In this document: positions 20,023-22,424 of the stretch, one piece after another
Numbering within the stretch: position 1 is the stretch's first letter
Layout: each line of letters starts with the position of its first letter
Assembly: GCA_900551495.1 (NCBI GenBank)
Contig: URWG01000011.1
Span: 1 to 22,424 of the forward strand
DNA from: an uncultured Eubacteriales bacterium
Lineage (GTDB): Bacteria > Bacillota > Clostridia > Oscillospirales > Oscillospiraceae
Direction: 5' to 3'
DNA: 22,424 nt
Notes under the pieces: model-generated
Told to the model about the DNA's origin: nothing
The model's input: only the letters and a program-made list of their open reading frames with translations
Database searches by the model: none
Made by a program: the position numbers and the translations under genes

Positions 20023-22424
20023 ATGAAAAAACGACCGGCAAGTATTCTGCTCATCGTGTGTTTGCTCCTGTCGCTGCTGCCGGCAAGCGTCTTCGCGGCA
20101 ACGGAGTATGACCTGTACATCAACGAATTCCGGTTCACAAGCACCAATCTCACCTATACCGGTGAGGTCGGCAGCGCGGTCTATTCCCCGCAGACCAAAA
20201 CGCTGTCGCTGAACAACCTGACCATCAGCACCTCCCGAACAAATGCTCTGATCTACAGCAACATTCCCGGCCTGACCATCGATGTCAACGGCACGACCAC
20301 GATCAACCTGCTTGACAGCAGCCCGATCGGCGGCTCCGACGTTGGAACGGATCAGACGAATCATGCCTTCATGCTCAATGCCGCCACGACGATCAAGGGG
20401 CAGAGAGGCAACAAAAGCATCGACAAGATCGTGATCAACTCCAAGAGCATCGGCGTCACGAATCCGGAGCCCGACGGCACGACCCGCGTCGGCATCTCCT
20501 CCGCCTCGCAGCTGACGCTTCAGGACATCACGCTCAGCATGACCGACAACTCGGCAACAAATAAGGTGGGATACGCCAGTCTCCTCCGCGCGGGCGGGTA
20601 TACGACGATCAGCGGCTGCACGCTCGACGCGCAGAAATGCGCTCACGGTGTCTTTATGCTTGAAAAAGCCGCCGCAAATATTGCAGGTACCGAGTTTTCC
20701 ATGAATCTGAGCGGCACACTCACCTCCGGCATGAACTTTTCTCCCGGCACGACAAATCTCGTGAGCAACTGCTCCGGCACGATCAACGCAACCTATCCGC
20801 TCTATTCACAGGGCAGCGTCACCGTCAGCAACGCAGCCGGCGGCAAGCTGACGCTCAACGGCACCGGAGCCGCGGCGGTCGCCGCTGAAAACAAGGGCGC
20901 CGCCGGCGGCAAGCTCCTGTTTCAGGACGCCAACGTTGTGCTGACCTCATCTGACTCATACGGCATTCATCTCCAGCCGAACGCCTCGGCGGAGCTCAAG
21001 CGCAGCACGGTCGATGTGACCGCCCCGAATATCTGCGTGTATGTTGACGAAAACGCGAAGCTTTCGCTGACCGACGGCAGCGATCAAACCTGCCGGCTGT
21101 ATCTGAAGGGCACAAACACCGCGGAAGGCGGCTCGATCGGCATCTATGCAAAGGGCTCGGTCTCCTTTGACGCCGGTCTGCTCAGCATCAGCAACGTCTA
21201 CACGGCGATCCAGAACATGCGCACGGGAACCGTCGATTTCAGCGGCGGCAACCATACCCTCAATGCTGCTGCCTGCGGCTACCTCAACAACGGCACGGGA
21301 AAACTAAAGATCGGCGGCAACGTCAACGTCACGGTGAACGCCCTGATCGGCATTCAGCTCACCAAGGACACAGGCGGTATGCTCCAGATGTCCGACGGCA
21401 CGCTCAATCTCAACTGCGGCGAGACGGGTCTGCGGCTCCAGAACGGCGCGGGCAAGACCACGCTCTCCGGCGGCAGGCTCAACATCACCGGCACCGGCTC
21501 GACGCCGGCTGCGGACGGCATCATGGCCTACAGTGCGATCGAGTTCAGCGGCACGGAGGTATTCTTTCAGCACTGCAAGCGCGATCTGATCTCGCTCAAC
21601 GGCGCAAACAAGCTCACCGCCGGTAAGCTCAGCCTCTCCGGCTCGAACATGGGCGCGCAGCTCTCGGGCGGCTTCGAAATGTCCGGCGGCGAGCTCGCCT
21701 CCGACTGCGCCAACCTCGGCGTCGTCGTTACGCAGGGCACGGCAGCGCTCAAAAACGGCAAGCTCACCCTGAATGCCGGCTACCCGCTCTATTTACAGAG
21801 CGGCGGCGTGCTCGATTTCGCAGGCGCGGAGGTCAAGGCGACTGCCACGGAGAACTGCGCGCTGTATGTTGACCCGAACACCGCCGACGGCGCCAGCTCC
21901 TATCGGATCACCGGCGGCACGGTCGTCCTGCAATCGACGCAAGCCGCCGCCAACGCGGTATACACCTCTCTCCCCGCCAATTACGGCGTCTGGGTCGGCG
22001 CGGACGAGGCAAGCGCCGCGCCCGTGAGCACCGTCACCCAGCCGGTCCTGGCGAGGAACAAATACGCCCGCTTTGCAGAAAAGCAGAGCTACACGCTGAC
22101 GCTCGTCAATGTTAAGGAGGGCTCCTCCGCCACAGTCGTCGGCGGCGACGCCATCACCTACACGGCAGCCGACGCCCCCGAAGGGCAGCACTTCTCCCAC
22201 TGGGAGCTGACCGTCGGCACAAGCACGACCAGCGTCGGCACGAACGCGACCTACACCGGAACGATGCCCCACAGCGACGCCACCCTGACGGCGGTCTATG
22301 AGTCCTGCCGCGGCGGCACGGCGACCTGCAAGGAAAGGGCGACGTGCGAGGTCTGCGGCAAGCCCTATGGCAGCCTCGCGCCGCACAGCTACACCGCCGA
22401 GGGCGCCGACGCAAAATACCTCAA
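20023..22424 (+). CDS. Large secreted beta-helix-like surface protein (3' end outside window)
   Basis: An open frame of 800 codons without a stop, cut by the window end. AAGGAGG lies 6 nt before the ATG. Residues 1-25 form a signal peptide (MKKRPASILLIVCLLLSLLP, cleavage likely after SVFA); there is no lipobox. From 29 to about 680 the sequence is repetitive, rich in Gly, Ser, Thr and Asn, with short hydrophobic strands such as GGKLTLNGTG, GLLSISN and GGRLNITGTG, as in right-handed beta-helix or carbohydrate-binding surface proteins of Clostridia. Residues about 690-760 (YTLTLVNVKEGSSATVV through ATLTAVYE) resemble the bacterial repeat domain of surface proteins. C762 begins a cysteine motif, CRGGTATCKERATCEVCGK. 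A sugar or host ligand is plausible but unknown. Confidence 0.85.
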   Translation, partial: MKKRPASILLIVCLLLSLLPASVFAATEYDLYINEFRFTSTNLTYTGEVGSAVYSPQTKTLSLNNLTISTSRTNALIYSNIPGLTIDVNGTTTINLLDSSPIGGSDVGTDQTNHAFMLNAATTIKGQRGNKSIDKIVINSKSIGVTNPEPDGTTRVGISSASQLTLQDITLSMTDNSATNKVGYASLLRAGGYTTISGCTLDAQKCAHGVFMLEKAAANIAGTEFSMNLSGTLTSGMNFSPGTTNLVSNCSGTINATYPLYSQGSVTVSNAAGGKLTLNGTGAAAVAAENKGAAGGKLLFQDANVVLTSSDSYGIHLQPNASAELKRSTVDVTAPNICVYVDENAKLSLTDGSDQTCRLYLKGTNTAEGGSIGIYAKGSVSFDAGLLSISNVYTAIQNMRTGTVDFSGGNHTLNAAACGYLNNGTGKLKIGGNVNVTVNALIGIQLTKDTGGMLQMSDGTLNLNCGETGLRLQNGAGKTTLSGGRLNITGTGSTPAADGIMAYSAIEFSGTEVFFQHCKRDLISLNGANKLTAGKLSLSGSNMGAQLSGGFEMSGGELASDCANLGVVVTQGTAALKNGKLTLNAGYPLYLQSGGVLDFAGAEVKATATENCALYVDPNTADGASSYRITGGTVVLQSTQAAANAVYTSLPANYGVWVGADEASAAPVSTVTQPVLARNKYARFAEKQSYTLTLVNVKEGSSATVVGGDAITYTAADAPEGQHFSHWELTVGTSTTSVGTNATYTGTMPHSDATLTAVYESCRGGTATCKERATCEVCGKPYGSLAPHSYTAEGADAKYL

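Noticed and set aside
21304..22414. Several minus-strand ORFs within the secreted protein gene
   Set aside because: They are Arg-, Ala- and Gly-rich antisense frames of a GC-rich repetitive gene, without ribosome binding sites or domains.

Overview
The window is a core-genome segment of a Gram-positive anaerobe-like bacterium, most likely a gut-type Clostridia member (Bacillota; Oscillospirales/Ruminococcaceae is my best guess). The pointers are the gene order of the ribosomal cluster, a short zinc-type S14, a KOW protein between map and infA, strong AGGAGG ribosome binding sites, a FemAB-family cell wall ligase, and small hairpin repeats of a kind I associate with that group. This is inference from content; no database was searched.

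Region 1 (1-269) is non-coding and holds a run of hairpin repeat units. Region 2 (270-2426, minus strand) is a two-gene cell wall unit: a FemAB-family peptidoglycan branch ligase followed 3 nt later by a divergent alanine racemase family protein. It has its own sigma-A-like promoter. Region 3 (2427-2883) is non-coding and carries that promoter, two identical 33-nt terminator hairpins, and between them a 221-bp element with imperfect terminal inverted repeats.

Region 4 (2884-18575, minus strand) is the fused S10-spc-alpha cluster, 32 genes in transcription order: rpsJ, rplC, rplD, rplW, rplB, rpsS, rplV, rpsC, rplP, rpmC, rpsQ, rplN, rplX, rplE, rpsN, rpsH, rplF, rplR, rpsE, rpmD, rplO, secY, adk, map, a KOW RNA-binding protein, infA, rpmJ, rpsM, rpsK, rpsD, rpoA, rplQ. 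It appears to be driven by a strong promoter near 18860-18888 with a roughly 278-nt leader that contains a terminator-like hairpin. Genes are mostly separated by 10-30 nt or overlap. The exceptions are rpsJ-rplC (132 nt), rpsN-rpsH (197 nt) and rpsD-rpoA (80 nt); the first two hold clear RNA hairpins. Together the genes supply ribosomal proteins, the translocon channel SecY, initiation factor IF-1, methionine aminopeptidase, adenylate kinase and the RNA polymerase alpha subunit.

Region 5 (18576-19306) is non-coding: the S10 leader and promoter with A-tracts, then two unrelated repeat elements, then a 22-bp perfect palindrome upstream of the next gene. Region 6 (19307 to the end, plus strand) is the accessory part: a TetR/AcrR-type regulator starting at TTG, followed after 11 nt by the start of a large secreted beta-helix-like protein that runs off the window.

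Most of the window is ordinary. The points most worth checking are the S10 leader hairpin, the structured spacer inside the spc portion, the element between the duplicate terminators, and the TetR-palindrome-secreted protein arrangement. I found no CRISPR array, tRNA, rRNA, transposase or defence system.
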